Below are positions 1-6,777 of a DNA stretch of 7,868 bases, piece by piece. Source of the stretch: Planctomycetaceae bacterium (lineage in GTDB: Bacteria > Planctomycetota > Planctomycetia > Pirellulales > UBA1268); assembly GCA_002862165.1 (NCBI GenBank), contig PKCL01000157.1, positions 1 through 7,868 of the forward strand, written 5' to 3'. The translations under genes and the position numbers were made by a program. The notes beneath the pieces were generated by a model that was not told the DNA's origin, did not search any database, and worked only from the letters and a program-made list of their open reading frames with translations. Position 1 is the stretch's first letter; every line of letters begins with the position of its first letter.

Positions 1-2498
1 TCAGTTGGCCGAAAGTTTCGGTCGGTGCTATTGAGGACATCTTGAACAGGAGTTCCCCAAACTTCTCCGAAGGCACGCTCCTGATTTGTAGTTCCCTTGC
101 TATTTGCAATCTTCACATTCACGGTTGCGATCAAGCTGTCGTTGTTGAAAAACTCAATCTTTCCATTATGAAAACGGTCTTCGAATCCTTCTCGATTCCA
201 GATTCGGAGTTCTGAGATTTCAACAGGTTCGGCAAACTCACCCTTCATCCAAGGGTTGAGTTGTATTGATGTATGGGCAAAAGTTTTTTTGTCTCCGTCA
301 GCAAGCAATGAGGCGGGAAACATGCCTTTGTTGTATTCGCTCGACTGACTCAGTTTGACATTTTTTGTGATATGTCTCGTGCCGTGAATAAGTGCTGCTG
401 CTTCTGAAACCACTTCAATTTCACAGAGATTCATTTGCTGTTTTCCGGGAACACTCAGTTTGAATGAAGTGATTTTTTCATCTTTTAGTGCCGGATGATT
501 AACGTTAATGAGCCGTCCGTTCTTTGTTACCTCAGCGTAGCTCAGGCTTTCCTTAGGCTTTGGTGCCTGCGCTGAAAGACCTTCACCACGGTCAAGGTCA
601 TATTGGCGGATTCCAAGAAAGCCGATCGTATTGCAGATGAGGAAATCCTGTTGCATGTCCTCAGGAAAATGCTCGGAGGATAAAATTTCATCGGCAGCAA
701 CGGGCCGGAATTCCTTTTCCAATAGTGTGTGCATTTTGAAGCCGTTGCCTTCTCGTCGCACCTGATACGACCGCCCACCCGTACCGTCATTTGCATAGCA
801 ATAGCCCCAATAATCAAAGCTTGTTCCGTGTGGATTTGGCTTATTTTCGGCATGTGGTGTGATCGCGAATGTCCGAGGGTCGAACCGATACATTCCAGAT
901 TGGCCAATTGCTAGATTTTGCTTCCACGGCGTTTCATGATTATTCATGAGAAAAATGCCACTCTGCCAATAAATTCCACCGTCCGGCCCATAAATCAAAT
1001 TGTTTGCCGCGTGATGTGTGTCAGAAGTTCCCAAGCCTTGGAGAAGTGGATAGCGGAGGTCTGCAACATCATCACCGTCTGTATCTTTTAGAAAGATTAA
1101 GTCAGGGCCTGAAGTGACCACCACACCACCACCCCAGAATTCAAATCCCAATGGATTGTGAACATGAGCAAAGATTTTTCTATTATCTGCAACGCCATCG
1201 CGATCGGTATCCTCAAGAATGACAAGAGCATCATTCATTTCCTTCAATGGTTCCCACTTGGGGTATGTGTTCCAGCAGGCTGCCCAGAGCCGGCCTTTTC
1301 CATCAACTTGCAATTGAACGGGATTAGCGAAGTCTTCAAACATGTCCTCCGAGGCAAAGACGTTAAGTTCAAAGCCTTCCGGCACGTTGATTTGAGCAAT
1401 GCTCTCTTCTGGACTGAGATAAGCAACATTTCCCTCTTTTTCTGCATTCGAGCTTTTACTGCCTCCTCCAATATTTGAAATAACCTTAATTGGAGACGGT
1501 ACATTACTGTCATCAGCCGTAATGGCTTGGCCATTTGCTGCTGCCCAAAGAACGGAATCACGATTTGATGTCATCACATCGAGCATCACTAATTCATTTC
1601 GCAAAACATCGGCATTGCTCTGCCCGTCAACGAATGTGAGTTTTGCACGTGAGCCCCAGATGTCGTTACCATCAGTCGCATGATAGCGGTTATGCCAAGT
1701 CCAGTTTTTTTCGGCTACAGCGTTGTAAAGTTGCTCTAACGTATCCTGTGAAGGGCTTTGCTTGGCAAGAAGAGACTGGCTTATGATGCCAGCAAGATTC
1801 CAGTAGCCAGCAGCATTGAGGTGAATGCCATTGAGTGTCAGTTGTTTTTCACTCTGACTAAACCGCTGTAAGGTTGGTTCGTAAAGATTGACAAAAGTTG
1901 ATTTGCTATCAACAGCAGCCTGTCTAGTAGCTTCTGTGTAGATAGCTAAATTCGCGTTAGTCTGAATGCCGTCAGGAAGATTTGGATTTGCTGTTGGTTC
2001 GTATGCAATGGGGCTGAAGAGAACAAATCGAGCATCACAATCTTTCTCTTTACGCAGCCGTCGATATTTTTCAACGAGTTCAACAAGTTGTTTCGTATAC
2101 AGAGCGGCACCCCGCTCACCCTCAAACGATTCATTGTATCCATACATAATAAAAATGACTGATGGACCAACGTGTTGAAGATATGCTTCATCGTCAGTAA
2201 AGCCTTTGCTTCGTGGCTTTCGATCAACGGTATCTCCCGAAAAACTCATATTCCGGAAACGAATGTCCATACCTTTCAGATGATTCTGGAGAACTGTCTC
2301 CACCCAGGGATCGTGCTGCATTCGGTCAGCGAGGCCATTTCCATAAATGGCGACGACGTCACCATTTTGAAAACTAAAGTCTTCAGCAGAAACGTAATGA
2401 GTCGGATGGAGGGTGGCAGCAGCAACAAGGCAGAGCCCGCAAGTCCAGATTGTGATGCCACGGAGCAGTTGAGATCGATATTTTTTGTCTGAGAGCAT
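1..2498 (-). CDS. Secreted SGNH-like / PVC-type beta-propeller protein with inserted discoidin-like module (3' end beyond left edge)
   Basis: This frame is open from ATG 2498 to the left edge (832 codons, no stop), so the C-terminus is not visible. Residues 1-38 form a signal peptide: basic n-region, hydrophobic core 15-30, likely cleavage after VSA38. Residues 45-245 are SGNH-hydrolase-like: SFSGDT 85-90 (block II), YGYNES 119-124 (block III, Asn122) and NGIHLN 223-228 (block V, His226). The block I position reads YGNG (52-55), so the Ser nucleophile seems absent. A linker (246-390) precedes a sorbosone/glucose-dehydrogenase-like propeller starting near NVPEGF (391-396). Two Ca-loop-like motifs occur at D430-T-D-R-D-G-V-A-D438 and D472-T-D-G-D-D-V-A-D480. 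Residues 641-811 resemble an F5/8 type C domain, and propeller sequence resumes at VWGTP (813-817). In this family a CxxCH heme domain usually follows, but none can be seen here. Substrate is unknown; sugar oxidation or glycan binding is inferred. In-frame ATGs at 2546, 2612 and 2615 also exist; 2498 gives the best signal peptide, but no start has a good RBS. Confidence 0.88.
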   Translation of the reverse strand, partial: MLSDKKYRSQLLRGITIWTCGLCLVAAATLHPTHYVSAEDFSFQNGDVVAIYGNGLADRMQHDPWVETVLQNHLKGMDIRFRNMSFSGDTVDRKPRSKGFTDDEAYLQHVGPSVIFIMYGYNESFEGERGAALYTKQLVELVEKYRRLRKEKDCDARFVLFSPIAYEPTANPNLPDGIQTNANLAIYTEATRQAAVDSKSTFVNLYEPTLQRFSQSEKQLTLNGIHLNAAGYWNLAGIISQSLLAKQSPSQDTLEQLYNAVAEKNWTWHNRYHATDGNDIWGSRAKLTFVDGQSNADVLRNELVMLDVMTSNRDSVLWAAANGQAITADDSNVPSPIKVISNIGGGSKSSNAEKEGNVAYLSPEESIAQINVPEGFELNVFASEDMFEDFANPVQLQVDGKGRLWAACWNTYPKWEPLKEMNDALVILEDTDRDGVADNRKIFAHVHNPLGFEFWGGGVVVTSGPDLIFLKDTDGDDVADLRYPLLQGLGTSDTHHAANNLIYGPDGGIYWQSGIFLMNNHETPWKQNLAIGQSGMYRFDPRTFAITPHAENKPNPHGTSFDYWGYCYANDGTGGRSYQVRREGNGFKMHTLLEKEFRPVAADEILSSEHFPEDMQQDFLICNTIGFLGIRQYDLDRGEGLSAQAPKPKESLSYAEVTKNGRLINVNHPALKDEKITSFKLSVPGKQQMNLCEIEVVSEAAALIHGTRHITKNVKLSQSSEYNKGMFPASLLADGDKKTFAHTSIQLNPWMKGEFAEPVEISELRIWNREGFEDRFHNGKIEFFNNDSLIATVNVKIANSKGTTNQERAFGEVWGTPVQDVLNSTDRNFRPT

Positions 2499-2644
2499 AT
2501 TTATAAATAAGGGTTTGAGGGCATTCTCTTTGATTACTTTGTACATACCAGCTATTTTGGAAGACCAGTCGATCTTACACAGTAATCGTACACACAGTGG
2601 CTCGTGGGACATCATCGTGCAAATGCGGCAATTTCATGGTAGAT

Positions 2645-2692
2645 ACTGAAAAGAAGTAAAACAGCGGTCGTTTTTCAGTGATTTTTCAATGA
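2645..2692. repeat. Tandem 11-bp repeat with an inverted half-site in the divergent promoter region
   Basis: TTTTTCAGTGA (2671-2681) is followed directly by TTTTTCAATGA (2682-2692), a head-to-tail repeat with 10 of 11 bases identical. ACTGAAAA at 2645-2652 is the exact reverse complement of TTTTCAGT at 2672-2679. A period of 11 bp is about one helical turn, as in operators bound by a dimer or tandem array, but no regulator is known and chance is possible in AT-rich sequence. Confidence 0.4.
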
Positions 2693-2837
2693 TCAGATTG
2701 TTTAGTAGCAGTTGAATTTAAAAAACATTGCTCGGTAACAAGCGAAGGGTTGCCTGACACATAGCAAGAATTTCGAGACAAAAGTGGGCTACCGTTTGAA
2801 GCAGTCCCGAATTTTGTAACGTTTTAAAATCAAGATC

Positions 2838-2843
2838 AGGTGA
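2838..2843 (+). promoter_or_regulatory. Probable ribosome binding site for the GTG start at 2848
   Basis: AGGTGA lies 4 nt before the GTG at 2848 (AGG core 7 nt before it). It is a moderate Shine-Dalgarno match and supports GTG 2848 as the start. Alternative in-frame starts are GTG 2890, TTG 2908 and TTG 2932. The last follows GGGGAG (2915-2920) by 11 nt and would give a shorter signal peptide. Confidence 0.5.
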
Positions 2844-2847
2844 ATGC

Positions 2848-5178
2848 GTGAGTCAGCAATACCACGATTTTTATGTTCGAAGCAAAAGAGTGATCCCTGG
2901 CATACTCTTGGAATGGGGAGCTCGCAGAGACTTGTTCGGCTTCTGCGCATCTTGTTCTATTTTTTTCAAAAGTGCTTTTCTGTGGGCAGTAGTTTTTTTT
3001 GTCGGAGTGTCTGTAAATGCAGATGCTGTGCATCAAGACGAAGAAACCAATACTTCAATTGAAGAATTGGTGACCACAGTTCGTTCATCAGTAGTCACAA
3101 TTCGTCATACTGGTCGAGGAGGCCAAGACGCTGGCCTCGGAACAGGGTTTGTTGTTTCATCTGATGGTCTTATAGCTACGAATTTACATGTGATCGGGGA
3201 AGCGAGGCCAATTTCTGTTGAACTTTCAGACGGTCGTGTCCTCGACGTTACAGAAATCTATGCAACAGACCAAATCGCAGACGTTGCTGTTATTCGCGTA
3301 GAAGCAGATGATTTACGCCCGCTGCCGTTAGCTGATGCCGGTTCACTTCGCGATGGACAGGAGGTTGTCGCGATTGGAAATCCTTATGGTCTTGAGCGAA
3401 GTGTTGTCGTAGGTCGTGTTTCAGGCAGGCGAACAATTGCTGGCATGGAGATGATTCAATTAGCAATTCCGATTGAGTCCGGAAACAGCGGCGGTCCATT
3501 GCTCGATCGAAGCGGGAAAGTTCATGGTATTCTGACTCTGAAGTCGCAAGTCACTCGTAATCTTGGGTTTGCGGTAGCAGGTAATCGCGTTCAAGGGCTG
3601 TTGAAGAATCCAAATCCGGTTCTTATGAATCGATGGCTCACGATCGGTCAACTTGACCCAGCCGAATGGTTGACGGTTGGTGGCGGACTCTGGCGTCAAC
3701 GAGCAGGCCGAATACTAGTATCTGGTGAGGGAAAAGGTTTTGGAGGACGAATCCTCTGTTTAGCGAGAGAGACCTTGCCGACCTTGCCGTACGAAGTAAC
3801 GGTTCAAGTCAAGTTTGATGACACGTCGGGAGCAGCTGGGCTCGTTTTTGCAGCAGACGGAAAAGATAAGCATTATGGATTTTATCCAAGCAATGGCCGT
3901 CTACGACTGACTCGTTTTGATGGCCCAACGGTATATACATGGAATGTGATTGAAGATATCGATGTGCCTGACTACCGCGTGGGCGACTGGAATCATCTTC
4001 GTGTGCGCGTCGAAGAAGATCTCATACGCTGCTTTGTCAATGATCAGGAGGTCATCGAATCAACGGATCGAAATTTGCTGGGTGGAAGACCAGGGTTTGT
4101 CTCTTTTCGGGGAACGGAGGCAAAATTTCGCCAGTTTTTCGTTGGTGATGAGGTGCCACGGTTGTACCCAAACAACGCTGTTTTGGCACAAGTTGAGGAA
4201 ATCACGTCTGGATTTCAGAAGATCGACCCAAGGAATGGAAAGGTAGTGGATTCCTTGGCAGAAGTTGGGGCGACAACTGTGTCTGCACTTGAGCTTAAAG
4301 CTCGTGCATTGTTACGTCAGTCTGAGCAATTGCAGATATTGGCTGTGCAGGTTCATCATCATCAGATAATCGAACAGCTCTCAGAAACAGTCGATGTTGA
4401 TGATCACAACATTGACATGTTTCGAGCCGCCTTGCAAATTGCGAGTCTTGATAATTTAGAACTTGATTATGAAGCATCTGTTGCAGATCTTGAACGACTC
4501 TCGTCATTAATCAAAGTGAGGTTGCCACAAAAAGCAAATGATGTGACATGCATAAAGATGTTAGACAAGGTGCTTTTTGAAGAACTTGGGTTTCACGGAA
4601 GTCGTGGAGATTATTACAATCGTTCCAACAGCTATGTGAACGAAGTTCTTGATGATCGGGAAGGCATTCCCATTACGTTAGCAGTCCTCTATATCGAACT
4701 TGCGAAACGGCTTGGTGTTCAAGTTCATGGTATTGGTTTTCCAGGACATTTTTTAGTTCGCTTTGATTCCTCCGAGGGCCATTCGGAGTGGATTGATGTC
4801 TTTGAGCGAGGGAAGCGGCTTACGTATGAAAATCTTGTTGAGCGACTTTCTGAACAAACGGGAGAAGTACTCAACGAGAGTCACCTTGAGGTTTCATCAT
4901 CTCGTGAAATACTGTCGAGGATTCTCAATAATCTGTTATCAATTGCGATTCAGGAGAAAGATGCAGAATCAATGCTTCGGTATTCAGATGCGATGGTCGT
5001 CATTCAACCAGATTCTGCCCGAAGCCGTTTTCTTCGAATGCTTACCGCCCGGCAACTCAATCACTTTGAAACTGTGAAAAAAGATGCTCGTTGGCTTCTG
5101 GCGCAACAGCCGTCCGGTATTGATCTGGTCATGGTGAAACGCCTGCTGCAAGCGGTCGAGGCAGATTCGGACAAATAA
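2848..5178 (+). CDS. Exported trypsin-like serine protease / LamG-like / SirB1 (transglutaminase-like) fusion protein
   Basis: This is a complete 776-residue protein with a GTG start. The n-region is long (about 36 residues, basic) before a hydrophobic segment at 37-55, with likely signal cleavage after VNA58. Residues 70-250 are a Deg/HtrA-type S1C protease with an intact triad: His114 (TNLHVI), Asp145 (IADVAVI) and Ser214 (SGNSGGPL). No PDZ domain follows. Residues about 280-432 look like a concanavalin-type jelly roll of the LamG/DUF1080 sort (YGFYPSNGRLRL, GDWNHLRV, GGRPGFVSF). Residues about 445-515 are a helical linker. Residues 520-670 match the SirB1/Transglut_core2 family: NSYVNEVL (594-601), REGIPITLAVLY (604-615), GFPGHFLVR (630-638) and IDVF (649-652). 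The classical Cys position appears to be Pro608. Residues 685-776 are helical and TPR-like, as is usual after SirB1 domains. A periplasmic protease with a glycan- or peptide-binding role is inferred; the substrate is unknown. It is divergent from the propeller gene and convergent with the sulfatases, so probably monocistronic. Confidence 0.9.
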   Translation: MSQQYHDFYVRSKRVIPGILLEWGARRDLFGFCASCSIFFKSAFLWAVVFFVGVSVNADAVHQDEETNTSIEELVTTVRSSVVTIRHTGRGGQDAGLGTGFVVSSDGLIATNLHVIGEARPISVELSDGRVLDVTEIYATDQIADVAVIRVEADDLRPLPLADAGSLRDGQEVVAIGNPYGLERSVVVGRVSGRRTIAGMEMIQLAIPIESGNSGGPLLDRSGKVHGILTLKSQVTRNLGFAVAGNRVQGLLKNPNPVLMNRWLTIGQLDPAEWLTVGGGLWRQRAGRILVSGEGKGFGGRILCLARETLPTLPYEVTVQVKFDDTSGAAGLVFAADGKDKHYGFYPSNGRLRLTRFDGPTVYTWNVIEDIDVPDYRVGDWNHLRVRVEEDLIRCFVNDQEVIESTDRNLLGGRPGFVSFRGTEAKFRQFFVGDEVPRLYPNNAVLAQVEEITSGFQKIDPRNGKVVDSLAEVGATTVSALELKARALLRQSEQLQILAVQVHHHQIIEQLSETVDVDDHNIDMFRAALQIASLDNLELDYEASVADLERLSSLIKVRLPQKANDVTCIKMLDKVLFEELGFHGSRGDYYNRSNSYVNEVLDDREGIPITLAVLYIELAKRLGVQVHGIGFPGHFLVRFDSSEGHSEWIDVFERGKRLTYENLVERLSEQTGEVLNESHLEVSSSREILSRILNNLLSIAIQEKDAESMLRYSDAMVVIQPDSARSRFLRMLTARQLNHFETVKKDARWLLAQQPSGIDLVMVKRLLQAVEADSDK

Positions 5179-5191
5179 TAAGATACTTACA

Positions 5192-5238
5192 GGGTAAGCG
5201 TTGGCTCAATCAGGTGGGTAGGCGTTGGACTAATTAGG
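5192..5238. repeat. Imperfect tandem direct repeat (24-nt period) between convergent genes
   Basis: Copy 1 (5192-5214) and copy 2 (5216-5238) are each 23 nt and agree at 18 positions, sharing GGGTA, GCGTTGG, AAT and AGG in register. Copy 2 carries the last residues and stop codon (5230-5232) of the minus-strand sulfatase. It also contains the 8-bp palindrome CTAATTAG (5230-5237). No stem-loop followed by a T-run is visible, so it does not look like an ordinary intrinsic terminator. Confidence 0.6.
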
Positions 5239-6762
5239 AATCGGATCTGTGCGTTGTATCGGAGTGCCCTCCCATACAGCAGTGTCTGTTTTTTTGTCGT
5301 ACGTCAGTATTCGGGCGGCACTTCCTGGCACGAGTTCCCTATCAATACGTGGTAGCCATTGGCGATGCTGCTTCATAACTGCAGCATATTCTGGAAGTTT
5401 GCGATCTGCGAGATTTTCCCATTCGTTTGGGTCGGCATGCATGTCATAGAGTTCTTCACTACCATCGGCATAATGAATATATCTCCAGCGTTCACTTCGG
5501 ACCGCATGATTTCCCTGGTTGTGGCTCGTTATTGCAGGTCGATCTCGCTTCGTTGTTGCATTCTTTAGCTGAGGAACAAGGCTTAATCCTTCTAGGTCAG
5601 AACGGCCATCGAGGTCAGCTAAATCAATCAGTGTTGGGTAGATGTCGAGGAGTTCCGCGGGTTGGCCACATTTTTGTTGTGGCGTAATGCCTGGTCCCGC
5701 AAATATTAATGGCACCCTTGTACCCCGGTCCCATAATGTATTTTTTCCGGTGATCGCCTTTTCACCAAGATGCCATCCGTGATCTCCCCATACAACAATG
5801 ATGGTGTTGTCTGCGTATTCACTCTGTTCTACCGCAGACACAATACGACCGATTTGAGCATCAACAAAACTGGTGCAGGCAAGATATGACCGCACAAGAT
5901 TCCTCCACTCATTGTTTTCACGGACCCACTTTAATCGAGGCTCCGGTAGGGACCAGTGGATGTACCATGAAAATCGTGGGGTGTCGGCACGATCGTCTTT
6001 AAGGATTGGTGGCAAGACTGAATCATCATCCGGGTAGAGATCAAACCATTTCTGAGTGGCATAACACGGTACGTGTGGTAGAAAAAATCCTGCTGCCAAA
6101 AAGAATGGACGATCCTTTGGGGCATTTTTAATCTGTTCGACGGTCCAAGAAGCTACTTGATAATCACCCTTCTGCGTGTCGTCATTATCCAGCGGCCACA
6201 CGCCCCAGTCCATGAGTGGGTGATTTCCCATGGGGGTCTCGGGAATCAGTTTTTTTGGTGGTTTGGTTCCGACACCACCAAATGCACCGGTTACTTCAAA
6301 CTCAGTCTGGACGGGCTGTTCGGCTTGCTCTTTCCGCGGCTGTTTTTTGCGGTTGCGTCTAAAACCATGATAAATTTTACCAGTTGATGCAGTGTAGTAG
6401 CCATGATTCGAAAAGTGCTGGGGAAGGGTGACACGGTCAGACCATTCCGGGACTGTGCGAAACCATGGGCTCAGTCCATAAATCCCCGTTGTCGTTGGGC
6501 GTAATCCAAGCATGAGACTTGTCCGGGAAGGATTGCACAGTGGTGCTTGGCAGTGGGCGTTTGTAAATGTCGTCCCCCGTTTGGCAAGAGCATCAATATG
6601 TGGTGTTTTGGCAAGTGGATGTCCATTGAGATGTCCAATCCAATCATTTTGGTCATCGATGGCGATAAAGAGAATGTTTGGATGGTCAGCTGCATACACA
6701 GATGAACAGAAAGCAGACGAACAGACAGCAGCGAGAAAACAACACGCAATAATAGTTTTCAT
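5230..6762 (-). CDS. Secreted sulfatase, iduronate-2-sulfatase-like
   Basis: This complete 510-residue formylglycine sulfatase would hydrolyse sulfate esters, probably on a sulfated glycan in the periplasm or outside the cell. The signal peptide is residues 1-24 (cleavage after VYA). Metal-site Asp36-Asp37 sit in AIDDQ. The maturation motif is C76-N-P-S-R80, the Cys type, converted to formylglycine. Also visible are TGKIYH (127-132), LPHVP (229-232 region, His230), GDHGWHLGE (326-334, Asp327/His328) and K340. FFLAAGFFLPH, YLACTSFVDAQIG and the GGVGTKPPKKL / MGNHPLMDWG segment (162-187) fit the iduronate-2-sulfatase-like branch seen in planctomycetes. The length is normal, and the exact substrate cannot be read from sequence. 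The gene follows the SGSH-like sulfatase by 13 nt, so the two are probably co-transcribed. The activating formylglycine-generating enzyme or anSME is not in the window. Confidence 0.93.
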   Translation of the reverse strand: MKTIIACCFLAAVCSSAFCSSVYAADHPNILFIAIDDQNDWIGHLNGHPLAKTPHIDALAKRGTTFTNAHCQAPLCNPSRTSLMLGLRPTTTGIYGLSPWFRTVPEWSDRVTLPQHFSNHGYYTASTGKIYHGFRRNRKKQPRKEQAEQPVQTEFEVTGAFGGVGTKPPKKLIPETPMGNHPLMDWGVWPLDNDDTQKGDYQVASWTVEQIKNAPKDRPFFLAAGFFLPHVPCYATQKWFDLYPDDDSVLPPILKDDRADTPRFSWYIHWSLPEPRLKWVRENNEWRNLVRSYLACTSFVDAQIGRIVSAVEQSEYADNTIIVVWGDHGWHLGEKAITGKNTLWDRGTRVPLIFAGPGITPQQKCGQPAELLDIYPTLIDLADLDGRSDLEGLSLVPQLKNATTKRDRPAITSHNQGNHAVRSERWRYIHYADGSEELYDMHADPNEWENLADRKLPEYAAVMKQHRQWLPRIDRELVPGSAARILTYDKKTDTAVWEGTPIQRTDPIPN

Positions 6763-6772
6763 AGAATCGTGA

Positions 6773-6777
6773 CCTTT
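6773..6777 (-). promoter_or_regulatory. Ribosome binding site overlapping the upstream stop codon
   Basis: On the minus strand the sequence reads TAAAGG, in which the TAA stop of the upstream sulfatase (6776-6778) overlaps an AAAGG Shine-Dalgarno-like site. It lies 10 nt before the ATG at 6762. This arrangement suggests translational coupling of the two sulfatases and supports the 6762 start. Confidence 0.55.

Larger units (their letters stand above)
2499..2847. other. Divergent intergenic region
   Basis: About 350 bp separate the divergently transcribed propeller gene and protease gene, so both promoters should lie here. I see no convincing gene. The minus-strand frame of the propeller gene stays open upstream to an in-frame TGA near 2635-2637, so part of this stretch could be an N-terminal extension. 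I found no well-spaced pair of -35/-10 hexamers. TAAAAT at 2825-2830 resembles a -10 box but would leave almost no leader before the GTG at 2848. The clearest structure is the repeat cluster at 2645-2692. Confidence 0.6.

Noticed and set aside
542..2461. Several short open frames on both strands (for example 542-907 minus, 1158-1478 plus, 1244-1561 minus, 1946-2227 minus, 2172-2492 plus)
   Set aside because: All lie inside the continuous 832-codon minus-strand frame, whose translation has clear domain motifs. They are out-of-frame shadows without recognisable protein features.
2825..2830. TAAAAT as a -10 promoter box for the protease gene
   Set aside because: There is no -35 hexamer at proper spacing and it would leave only about ten bases of leader, too short to include the likely ribosome binding site.
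2844..3062. Short plus-strand frame starting at ATG 2844
   Set aside because: It overlaps the start of the protease gene in another frame and its product has no family features. The GTG 2848 frame continues for 776 residues with an intact protease triad.
5179..5240. Intrinsic terminator between the convergent genes
   Set aside because: Only a short AT-rich palindrome (CTAATTAG) and direct repeats are present. No GC-rich stem with a following T-run is seen on either strand.
6297..6360. Basic, low-complexity stretch of the iduronate-2-sulfatase-like protein (RRNRKKQPRKEQAEQP, residues 135-150) as a frameshift or foreign insert
   Set aside because: The frame is intact, and a variable loop between the TGK.YH motif and the GGVGTKPPKKL segment is expected in this sulfatase branch.
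5249..6387. Plus-strand open frames opposite the first sulfatase (5249-5449, 5427-5687, 6157-6387)
   Set aside because: They are antisense shadows of a well-supported sulfatase gene, with no ribosome binding sites or recognisable products.
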